From contig CM016925.1 of the NCBI GenBank assembly GCA_006247105.1, forward strand, positions 2,046,001 through 2,110,000: a DNA stretch of 64,000 bases, written 5' to 3'. Below, one piece after another: positions 8,361-16,069 of the stretch; positions within the stretch are counted from its first letter, which is position 1; every line of letters begins with the position of its first letter. Origin of the DNA: Giardia muris. Lineage: Eukaryota > Fornicata > Diplomonadida > Hexamitidae. A program made the translations under genes and the position numbers. The notes under the pieces were generated by a model, which made no database searches, was not told where the DNA came from, and saw only the letters and a list, made by a program, of their open reading frames with translations.

Positions 8361-8866
8361 TCACAATCGAGTTGCTTTCTACGATTATATTGACTGGTCT
8401 TATCGCATCCCTCGTCACATGTGGCTTGACAAGGAGGAGAAGGAAGGACCCCTACCCCGTGGATGAATGCTCTTGGATCAATCCGAGGGACCTTGAACAA
8501 GCAGAACGGCTCACCTGCAATACAAAACTAGTCCTTCTGGTCCGTACTGATCTTGGAATGGGAAAAGGGAAACAATGCGCTCAATGTGGTCATGCTTCCG
8601 TACGAGCTTGTCAAGTTGCCGCAAGATACGCGCCTCAATACCTTTATCATTGGCTCAATACTGGCAGTAAGAAAGTAGCATTGAAGGTCATAGAGGATGA
8701 GCTTGATCAACTTCTTGATCAAGCCGTCAAAAGAGGAATCGTTTGTGGTGTAATTCAGGATGCAGGTCATACTCAAGTTGATCCCGGGTCAAGGACCGTA
8801 GCATACATTGGGCCATACGAGGATGATATCATTGATGAGATCACTGGCCATTTGAAACTCCTGTAA
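8348..8866 (+). CDS. PTH2: Peptidyl-tRNA hydrolase 2 with N-terminal membrane anchor
   Basis: 172 aa (169 if the second ATG at 8357 is used). Residues 5-27 form a hydrophobic anchor followed by RRRR, as in eukaryotic PTRH2/Bit1. The catalytic domain starts at about residue 58 with the family signature VRTDLGMGKGKQCAQCGHA and continues through ALKV...VIQDAGHTQVDPGSRTV and a C-terminal IGP. The enzyme releases peptides from stalled peptidyl-tRNA; the anchor predicts tethering to an internal membrane (ER or mitosome surface, not decidable here). The stop TAA lies in ctgTAAAC, a poly(A)-signal-like tract. Confidence 0.93.
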   Translation: MKLMFTIELLSTIILTGLIASLVTCGLTRRRRKDPYPVDECSWINPRDLEQAERLTCNTKLVLLVRTDLGMGKGKQCAQCGHASVRACQVAARYAPQYLYHWLNTGSKKVALKVIEDELDQLLDQAVKRGIVCGVIQDAGHTQVDPGSRTVAYIGPYEDDIIDEITGHLKLL

Positions 8867-8893
8867 ACGACAAGCCGCAACCTAAAAGGATTT

Positions 8894-9907
8894 ATGCTTA
8901 CCCTTCGCCTTTATGTCTATACGACGGGTGACACCCTGACGGTCCAGGTCAACGAGGATGACACGGTGGATGTCCTTCTTACTCATTTGACGTCAGCCCC
9001 AAGTGAGCAAGTTCGTGCTCGAGTCATCTACAATGGCCGTGCTCTTTTACTTCGATCAACCTTTCGCGAGTCCGGAGTCGAGAACAATGCTACTATCCAT
9101 TTAGTTGCTGTTGATATGGCATCAAATAACGAAGGGGATACTGAAATACCTGAGTTAGCAGAGGTTTATCATGCTGGTCTAGAAAGACACTTACAATCTG
9201 GCATTGAGCGCCAAGACATCATTGCCATGCGCCTGAAGTTTCTGGCCCAGACTGGCTTCCTTTCAACGGAACAATTGAACATCTTGTACCTCAATCCAGA
9301 CCTTCTTGAACCATATGTGGGATACATACCTCCAGCAATAGAACACGTTCGGCAATTCTTTTTACGTGCACTTGAGCTTGATGAGAATGAGCTTCCTGGA
9401 GACGTACGACACCTATATACTCCTCAGCCACGCCTAGAACCAGAAGTGTTCTATGATGCGGAGTTCGTCTCAAACCAGTCGTTTAGTCTCATGATGCTTG
9501 AAGGTGGATTCTCCTTAGTAGTCCTACGGCAATTTAGCGACATCACTGACCTCTCTTGGCTTGACGATGATATGCCTTTCCCTACCATTCCCCTTCGTGC
9601 TTTAAGGTGCGAAGAGCTATATTATAGAAATGTATCCCCTACAGACACCCCTTATTCCATCGCCGCCACAAATGGGCTCCTTGGCCCTGGTGAACCCGTA
9701 CGTCCACAAGCCCGCAGGATCATGAGTGACTTCGGTCGGTTCATGACCCTTATCGTCGGAATCTTGATCGGCCTTATCCTTAATATCCTAGTGGCACCAT
9801 ATCTGAGCCAGGATAGCATCCCTGGCCCCTTGCGGACGGGGATGATCTGGGGGCTCACAGGCTGCCTCATCTTATCGTCCTTCATAGTGATGACAAATGC
9901 GTTCTAG
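8894..9907 (+). CDS. Ubiquitin-like domain membrane protein, Dsc3/TMUB-like
   Basis: A 337-aa protein. Residues 1-75 read as a ubiquitin-like fold (LRLYVYTTGDTLTVQV ... VRARVIYNGRAL...). The centre is acidic and hydrophilic, and the C-terminus has two hydrophobic helices at about 283-303 and 314-335 with a short GPLRTGM loop. A UBL followed by a C-terminal pair of TM helices matches Dsc3 of the fungal Golgi Dsc E3 complex and, more loosely, TMUB proteins of ER-associated degradation. The architecture is seen; the Dsc3 assignment is inference. The start has AT-rich context (ggattATG). Confidence 0.6.
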   Translation: MLTLRLYVYTTGDTLTVQVNEDDTVDVLLTHLTSAPSEQVRARVIYNGRALLLRSTFRESGVENNATIHLVAVDMASNNEGDTEIPELAEVYHAGLERHLQSGIERQDIIAMRLKFLAQTGFLSTEQLNILYLNPDLLEPYVGYIPPAIEHVRQFFLRALELDENELPGDVRHLYTPQPRLEPEVFYDAEFVSNQSFSLMMLEGGFSLVVLRQFSDITDLSWLDDDMPFPTIPLRALRCEELYYRNVSPTDTPYSIAATNGLLGPGEPVRPQARRIMSDFGRFMTLIVGILIGLILNILVAPYLSQDSIPGPLRTGMIWGLTGCLILSSFIVMTNAF

Positions 9908-9928
9908 TAATAGGAGATATGAGTGAAA

Positions 9929-10555
9929 ATGGGTTCGCGTGATTCGGATCTTGATGATGATTTGACGGAGGAGGATACCCTCGCCGTGAACCGGCTAGTC
10001 TTCGAGATACACAGCTACAACTGCTTCTTTGCACTTCGGCGAGTTATCGACTTGCGTCAGCTTTCTACTCATCTATTGAATGCAGAATACAATCCTAGGC
10101 AGCCCGTCGCTCGTCTCCGCTTCATGGAGCCGCAGTGTTGCATATCCGTTAGCAGGGGTGGGGGCTGTACGATCTTCGGATGTACGACGATGGAGGCGGC
10201 ACATTTGGCCGCGGCGATCTTTCTCAAGCTCCTCAAGACCATAGGGATCTCAGTTCCGAACTGTAGTGCGCTATCCATGCTCTCCCTATCGTGCACTACT
10301 GATCTGGGCTTCTGTGTACAGCTCGATAGAGCACAGCTGAAGTTATCAGGTTCTGTCTATGAGCCGGAGATCATGCCAAGCCTTCGGTACAACGCTAGGG
10401 ACGGGAAGGGAAAAGAGGTCGGATGCTCAGTCTTTGCCAATGGACGGATCACGATCGTTGGAGCCACCTCGATAGATTCTGCACGTAACGCCGTTCGCGA
10501 GGCGTACGGGGTTCTTCGAAGGCACGCCCTACCATACTCACACGTGCGGAACTAA
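9929..10555 (+). CDS. TBP: TATA-box-binding protein (divergent)
   Basis: 208 aa from the ATG at 9929 (MGSRDSDLD); the frame extends upstream only to a GTG. Two imperfect direct repeats form the TBP saddle: repeat 1 around residues 55-110 (PVARLRF..., CTIFGCTTMEAAHLAA) and repeat 2 around 145-205 (YEPEIMPSLRYNA, then VFANGRITIVGATS). The YEPE..P.L.Y signature is preserved. In repeat 1 the position of a DNA-intercalating Phe is not Phe (CISVSRGGG where TBPs have IFSSGK), while repeat 2 keeps VFANGR. G. intestinalis TBP is known to be highly divergent, so this is consistent. It should act in Pol I, II and III initiation. Confidence 0.88.
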   Translation: MGSRDSDLDDDLTEEDTLAVNRLVFEIHSYNCFFALRRVIDLRQLSTHLLNAEYNPRQPVARLRFMEPQCCISVSRGGGCTIFGCTTMEAAHLAAAIFLKLLKTIGISVPNCSALSMLSLSCTTDLGFCVQLDRAQLKLSGSVYEPEIMPSLRYNARDGKGKEVGCSVFANGRITIVGATSIDSARNAVREAYGVLRRHALPYSHVRN

Positions 10556-10578
10556 GGATCGAGCGTTCACCACATACA

Positions 10579-11787
10579 TTAATAATCGTCAAGAGAGGGA
10601 AGGCTATCGTCCTCCATATCGACCGTCGCCAACCCAGTCCCCTCATAGCTCCGGACATTTCCGAGGGTGGGGCTTGCCGTCGATGACAAGTCGCATCCGA
10701 ACGAACATTGAAAAGTTAGGTGTGGATCCTTTGCATCAGAGGCTAGGAGAGTATCGACGCTCGTCATTGAGATACTCGATCGGTCTACGAGCTCATAAAT
10801 CCCACCCCTATGGCATACTAGACTACATGGCCTTCCGGAAGGTTCCTCAATATCAAGCTCGTCGAGGTATTTCAAATGATAACCCTTGGTGGCAATACAT
10901 GCCCAGTTCATCTGTCGAAACCACCGGTGCCTCTTTAACTCGCTCATCTCCCCAGACCCCTTGCGACAGCCTAGTCTTTGCAGGGGGTTTTTCCTTAACA
11001 GCCCAGAGATAATATTCTGTGCCTCCTCACTAAAAAGCTCTGGGGCAAACGTCGGTTGGTCATGGACAATCCTGTGTTGCATACGAACGGTGTCTGTGTC
11101 GTAAAAGGGCGGGAGACCAGCAATTAGCTCATAGATGATCGTCCCAAGAGCCCAGAGATCTACCCCCTTCCCATGTCCACTGTTCTGAAGCTGCTCCGGA
11201 CTGAAGTACTCCGCAGTCCCCGCCATAGTCTTCGCCCCGAGAGTCTCAATGAGATCCTGCTTCGATAGCCCAAAGTCTGTGATCTTGATGTACCCGTCCT
11301 TCTGCAGGAGAATGTTCTCTGGCTTGAGGTCGCGGATGATGATGTTCTGCTTGTGAAGGTACTCGATGGCGAGGACGAGCTGGGCGGCAATCAGCTTGAC
11401 GTCGCTCTCGAGAAACCCGAACGTCTTGTGCTTCTCCTTCATCCGCTGCAGATATGCATAAAGGGTGCCTCCAGGGATATATTCGAGGACAAGGCAAGCG
11501 CCTAGAGACGTACGGAATGAACCATATAGCTGGACCAGGAATGGGTGTCTCAAGCTGCCAAGGATACGTTTCTCTCGCTCGAGCTGGTCGACAACTATGA
11601 CACAGCCGGCGGGACGCGCGTTGAAGGCCTTGAGGGCGTAAGGTTGATGGGTCTTTGTGTGGACAACCTTATACACGGTACTGGACGCACCTGAGCCGAG
11701 GCAAGTGAAGGAGTTGAAGTCCTCGAGTCCACGGAAGTCTCTATCGTCGTCGGGATCATCGGGGTCGAGGGCGTCGGGGAGGTCCAT
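10579..11787 (-). CDS. AGC-family protein kinase
   Basis: A 402-aa protein. The kinase domain spans about residues 24-290: Gly loop LGSGASSTVY, VAIK-type Lys in YALKAF, catalytic IIIRDLKPENILL, DFG in KITDFGLSK, and activation loop ...AKTMAGTAEYFSPEQL. The NPLQRLGCRKG...ELKRHRWFRQMNW tail of the domain is the AGC type (as in AKT, S6K and PDK1). The His of HRD is Ile, which is not needed for catalysis; most AGC kinases have Tyr there. The C-terminal tail is long and lacks an obvious FxxF(S/T)F motif, leaving the subfamily open (PDK1 or AKT-like). The N-terminal about 20 residues are strongly acidic. Confidence 0.85.
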   Translation of the reverse strand: MDLPDALDPDDPDDDRDFRGLEDFNSFTCLGSGASSTVYKVVHTKTHQPYALKAFNARPAGCVIVVDQLEREKRILGSLRHPFLVQLYGSFRTSLGACLVLEYIPGGTLYAYLQRMKEKHKTFGFLESDVKLIAAQLVLAIEYLHKQNIIIRDLKPENILLQKDGYIKITDFGLSKQDLIETLGAKTMAGTAEYFSPEQLQNSGHGKGVDLWALGTIIYELIAGLPPFYDTDTVRMQHRIVHDQPTFAPELFSEEAQNIISGLLRKNPLQRLGCRKGSGEMSELKRHRWFRQMNWACIATKGYHLKYLDELDIEEPSGRPCSLVCHRGGIYELVDRSSISMTSVDTLLASDAKDPHLTFQCSFGCDLSSTASPTLGNVRSYEGTGLATVDMEDDSLPSLDDY

Positions 11788-11797
11788 ACGACTCTTT

Positions 11798-12004
11798 TTA
11801 TGGGAGGCGACCGACGTTTGAACCAGCTAGCTTCATCCTTCTGGAAGATGTGGTGGGTGTCTTAAGGGGCATAGTTGACTTAGGGCGAGGTGGCGCTAAA
11901 GCGTCGACCAGAGGCTTACTGGATCCATAGACTCTCTTCTGGTATTCATCTGGCCCGGGAAAAGAGCGATCTCTCAAGGAATGTCCTTGATGCTTCAGTA
12001 ACAT
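11798..12004 (-). CDS. Small 68-aa protein, unknown
   Basis: A 68-aa ATG-initiated frame ends 10 bp before the AGC kinase start on the same strand and begins 21 bp from the divergent nucleoporin. It fills a 238-bp gap in exactly the way neighbouring genes are spaced. It is Pro/Lys/Arg-rich with SFPGPDEYQKRVYG near residues 14-27, which loosely resembles a PGPGxY (SHIPPO/STPGR) microtubule-lumen repeat. That resemblance is weak and single-copy. No membrane or signal segment is visible. Confidence 0.5.
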   Translation of the reverse strand: MLLKHQGHSLRDRSFPGPDEYQKRVYGSSKPLVDALAPPRPKSTMPLKTPTTSSRRMKLAGSNVGRLP

Positions 12005-12025
12005 AAGTGCTCAATGTAAAGAAAA

Positions 12026-15000
12026 ATGTCACGAAGCGGAGCGAACTTTGAGAGTTCTCTCTGTAAGTTCCTGCTCTTCAAGAAGTTGATTCTGAACGTT
12101 GACGCCGTGAAGGAGAAGCTGGATACTCACATGGCGCAGGAGCCCATGGCCGATATCACCGTGACATCTTTTGGACCTCGTCTTTTCTTGTATCACCCGG
12201 GGTACACCTGGGTATATGTTACTGACACGGACACATGGGAAGGGACCGAAGAGGAGCTTATTCTATCAGATATCACCGCCTTGCATACATTGCCTAGTCC
12301 TATTGATACTCTCATCCCACTTACAGAGTCCACCATCCTCATTGGTACGAGAGACTGTAGCGCCTTCTTATATGAGGTCACGAAGGCTGGGAGTGGATTT
12401 TCCTTCAAGAAGCAGGGTGATGTATGCGAGGCAGAGGAGATTCATCCATTTCCGATCCCATTAGTGTTGCACCCTAATCCTCAGGATACAATCGACCAGA
12501 AGGTGTCATGTTTCGCCATGCGAATGCACGACGAACGCTTGACCTTGATGTGTTGGTCAGAAGTTGCTAAGAAAGTCCTCTTAGATGAGAAGTTTTCTAT
12601 CCCTGCTCAGGTTTCCGATACCATTTTATCATCCGTCACACCCGACCGAAAACTCGTCATCGCAGTCGCGAACGATCAAGGATTGAGCATTTATGTCGGT
12701 GGGAAGCGAGCGGTGGTGCTTTCACCCGAAGATATCATAGGCAACGACGGTGACGACGATTTTGAGGTGACGTTCTATGATATCCTCGCTGATCGTTTCG
12801 TCTTCCTTTCTAAATGTGCGCTAGAGGATAGTCAACGCTCCAGCTTCATCGTGTACGATGTTGCCAAAAAGGAACAGGTCTTTTCAAAGGCGCTTCCAAA
12901 TGTTAGCTCCTGCGTGGTACTGCCATTTGCCCCTTCAGAATGCCAATGGCAATTCACTACTTTAATCAGGTCGGATGACGACTTCTATACCTTCGAGTTC
13001 GCCTATTTCGGGTTCATGAGGCAGAGTAATTTCTCAGCCCTCCAGCTTATCGAGGCAAGGCTTGAGAGCACACAGCAGCAACCCTTGCGTTTGCCACTCA
13101 TTTGGTGTCGTGATGTTCTCACATCACTTCGGAACGATAGCGATTTGACTTCGGTTCTGATACCACTTGGACCGAAGGATACGCTCACCCGAATGACGGA
13201 ATCATCAACTCTTCGCCTCCCGGCATTATCTCCCAACGCCACGAGTCAGATTCCCCGAGGCGATCTCATTTACGCCTCTGGTCCCAACTTCTCGTTGAGA
13301 CCATGTGTGGCTGGGTCTTCGTTCTTCACACGTACTGGTGCGCGTCATTTTGTACTCGAACCGGAGAGGATTCGAAAGATAGCAGTGACAACCGGTAGGG
13401 TCCACGATCTTCTCAAGGAATTACATGACATCATCAAGGCAAAGGATCCTAGTTCCAGTACACTTCAGCTGGATGATATGGGGTTAGTTCCTTCTCTTCT
13501 AGACGTCTCCGCTGAAGCTGCTGAGTATTGCCCTCTAGTAACCTTCCATTTGACCTCTACGAACCAGGTGGCGCTCTATGTCGAGTCCCCCTTCGCCTTC
13601 GTCCGAGAGGATCTTTTCCCGTTGTATACTTTAACCCCACGGAAGGTCATTCCGCTTGAACAGCCTAAGTTGGATCAAGTATCTCCTCCAGTCAATATGA
13701 AGACGGAACAGGACCAATCCGCATCGTTTTCAATGTGTGACTCTGTTGTTTCCAATCCTGAACAACCTAACACGAAGCTGCCATCGACGAACGCACCTCA
13801 CGGTTTGTTCATGCCTAATCTTCCCCTAACCAAGTCTCCCGCTAACGATACGATACGCGCTTCCAAGGCTGAGGAGGAGACGAGGGGCCATATAAAGGCG
13901 TACAAGGAGGGTCTCCAGGAGAGGTTAGGCAATCTGGACTCTCCAATCACCTTGTTCCTGGATTCATCCTTGCCAGACCACTTTGCTGACTGTGATCTGT
14001 TTCTACGCCAGCTGGTACTACTCAATATGCTGCGCTTCACGCCACTCATGCTTGCATATACCCAAGCGACATTTGATAAGGCCGCAGAGCGCTTATTCTC
14101 TATCGACAAGCGCTTCTTCTTCGACTTCTACGGCGCCTTTGACAAGAATGTGCTCCCACGGACGCCCATAATCAGAGGTTCCGATGTCTTGTCGATATTG
14201 GAACTTCGTGTGTTTCCTGATCCCGACAATATGACGGTCTGTTATACGGTCAACTCGTTGAATAGTAAGCCGACGATCACCGGGCCTTTTCTGAAGGGCC
14301 TCTTGGATTATATAGAGCAAGGAACTGAAAGACTTATTGGGGCTGCTGACTCTTTCCTTAGGTTGCTCGGGATGGTCCAGCCCTATTGCGCCGCGAGAAA
14401 GGACTTCCAGAGCGAGCTACGCGATACACTTGAGAGGTATCCGGGTAATTTCCCACACTTCTTACCGAAGTCTGGTACTATGGAGCCAAAAGCTATGGAG
14501 TCGTCAGTTTCCGTGCAGGGCTCTGCTTTAGAGAGCACGACAATCCCCGATAATGGAAGAACTAATACCTCCTCCTTTGGGATCCTATCGAGCATACTTA
14601 CAACCCCTCAGACAAGCGATAGCACTTACGATATGAGCCGTCCAGTACCCTCCTTCCGTGATCGCGACTCTCTCGCCACCAGCAACATCATGAAGAGCAT
14701 GCGTGCACGCGGCGTCAATCAGATCAATATTTCGCACTTGGATATGGACCTGCGACGACGTAACACGGACGCAACGATCGTGTTTTCCCTACCCAAAAAG
14801 ACGGCGGAGATCGCCAATAGCTTGGTCTATCGCCCTGCACAGACTCTAGGCCAGACAGAAGAGGTGGAGACCGCTAGGCCAAGGACAAACCTGATCTTTG
14901 AGAAATTACGCACCCTGAAGTTTACTGATGACACGTATGCAGGGCCAAAGTACACATCGATTATCTCGCTCCAAGCTAAGGATGGTATTCTAGAGGATGG

Positions 15001-16066
15001 TGAGTGCCATTTCCCACGAGATACAGGAGTCGTCGCGCGTATATGCGATATGCTTCCCTGCACGCTCTCCCAGTCAGCCGAGATCCCCGTTGATCCTCAA
15101 CACACTCTCTTCATCTCAGACCTCACGAAGGGTCATCCTACCCTCTTTGCTAGCAGCTCCACTATCTCGTTCCCAAGACTGGGTCTTGCACAACGGCAGA
15201 CTTCGGCTGGCGCATCTGAAAATACTAAAACATCTGCTGAAAAGCCATCCTCTTCAGAGACATCAAAGTCACAGGGTTTTATTCATTCCCGTAGTGAGTT
15301 GATGAAGGATACGCCAGTCCTATTGAAGGGGGATGTGAAGCAAGAGAAGAAGCCAGATGAAAGTGTACCCGACAAAGTAGCTGAACCCGGAAAGCCCTTT
15401 GAAGCTACTACTGTGGAACTCTTCTCAAGAGGCGCACTACCTGACACCAAAGGTACAGTACCAGAGCCGACAGCGATCTCTAATAAAGTCCCATCAGCTA
15501 ACAATACTCCTCCAGTAGAGAAGCCGGAACAACAAGCCAAGCCGGCTACCACGTTATCTCAAGCAATCAAAGAGGAGGATAAACCGGAGTCGAAAACTGA
15601 GCAGAAGAAACATGGGTCTATAGGATTCAAGTTTTCGCCCTCTTTCACTCCCAGTACATTATCTACACCAGCAGCCCCACTTATAGCTGCTCAAACGACC
15701 AAAGCCGAAGACAAGCCGCAACAGCCAAAAGAACAACAGCAACCAAAAGGACAGGAAGGAACTACCCCTGCTTTTCCTGCTACTTCCTTTGGATTTGCTG
15801 GAAAGTCGATTTTCCAACCAAGTCAGGCTGTTGCAGAGAAATCTACCCCCGGATTTCCATTGAATTTACCTTCAACTAAGACAGAACCTGTTACATCTTT
15901 TGGAAATAAGGGAGGGTTTGAAACAACGCCGCCTGAATCGGGAGACTCTCAGGATAATAAAGCTGTTGCAAATCCCTTCGTTATGTTCCAACTTCCGAAT
16001 ACAGCACCTTCAATGCAAGGTCAGGGCGTCTTTGGGGGTGCTAAGTTCACTTTTGGCGATAAGTAG
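12026..16066 (+). CDS. FG-repeat nucleoporin (Nup159/Nup214-like layout)
   Basis: A 1346-aa protein. The first about 480 residues are beta-strand-rich with repeated hydrophobic blade-like segments and are plausibly a beta-propeller. The middle is mixed helical (about 600-800). The C-terminal 300 residues are Pro/Lys/Glu/Ser/Thr-rich and carry scattered FG dipeptides in SFGFAG, SFGNKGG and GVFGGAKFTFGDK at the extreme end. A propeller followed by a disordered FG tail is the layout of Nup214/Nup159 on the cytoplasmic face of the pore, where it supports mRNA export. The FG tail is seen; the propeller and subtype are inferred. The start has a strong initiator (gtaaagaaaaATG). Confidence 0.68.
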   Translation: MSRSGANFESSLCKFLLFKKLILNVDAVKEKLDTHMAQEPMADITVTSFGPRLFLYHPGYTWVYVTDTDTWEGTEEELILSDITALHTLPSPIDTLIPLTESTILIGTRDCSAFLYEVTKAGSGFSFKKQGDVCEAEEIHPFPIPLVLHPNPQDTIDQKVSCFAMRMHDERLTLMCWSEVAKKVLLDEKFSIPAQVSDTILSSVTPDRKLVIAVANDQGLSIYVGGKRAVVLSPEDIIGNDGDDDFEVTFYDILADRFVFLSKCALEDSQRSSFIVYDVAKKEQVFSKALPNVSSCVVLPFAPSECQWQFTTLIRSDDDFYTFEFAYFGFMRQSNFSALQLIEARLESTQQQPLRLPLIWCRDVLTSLRNDSDLTSVLIPLGPKDTLTRMTESSTLRLPALSPNATSQIPRGDLIYASGPNFSLRPCVAGSSFFTRTGARHFVLEPERIRKIAVTTGRVHDLLKELHDIIKAKDPSSSTLQLDDMGLVPSLLDVSAEAAEYCPLVTFHLTSTNQVALYVESPFAFVREDLFPLYTLTPRKVIPLEQPKLDQVSPPVNMKTEQDQSASFSMCDSVVSNPEQPNTKLPSTNAPHGLFMPNLPLTKSPANDTIRASKAEEETRGHIKAYKEGLQERLGNLDSPITLFLDSSLPDHFADCDLFLRQLVLLNMLRFTPLMLAYTQATFDKAAERLFSIDKRFFFDFYGAFDKNVLPRTPIIRGSDVLSILELRVFPDPDNMTVCYTVNSLNSKPTITGPFLKGLLDYIEQGTERLIGAADSFLRLLGMVQPYCAARKDFQSELRDTLERYPGNFPHFLPKSGTMEPKAMESSVSVQGSALESTTIPDNGRTNTSSFGILSSILTTPQTSDSTYDMSRPVPSFRDRDSLATSNIMKSMRARGVNQINISHLDMDLRRRNTDATIVFSLPKKTAEIANSLVYRPAQTLGQTEEVETARPRTNLIFEKLRTLKFTDDTYAGPKYTSIISLQAKDGILEDGECHFPRDTGVVARICDMLPCTLSQSAEIPVDPQHTLFISDLTKGHPTLFASSSTISFPRLGLAQRQTSAGASENTKTSAEKPSSSETSKSQGFIHSRSELMKDTPVLLKGDVKQEKKPDESVPDKVAEPGKPFEATTVELFSRGALPDTKGTVPEPTAISNKVPSANNTPPVEKPEQQAKPATTLSQAIKEEDKPESKTEQKKHGSIGFKFSPSFTPSTLSTPAAPLIAAQTTKAEDKPQQPKEQQQPKGQEGTTPAFPATSFGFAGKSIFQPSQAVAEKSTPGFPLNLPSTKTEPVTSFGNKGGFETTPPESGDSQDNKAVANPFVMFQLPNTAPSMQGQGVFGGAKFTFGDK

Positions 16067-16069
16067 AAT

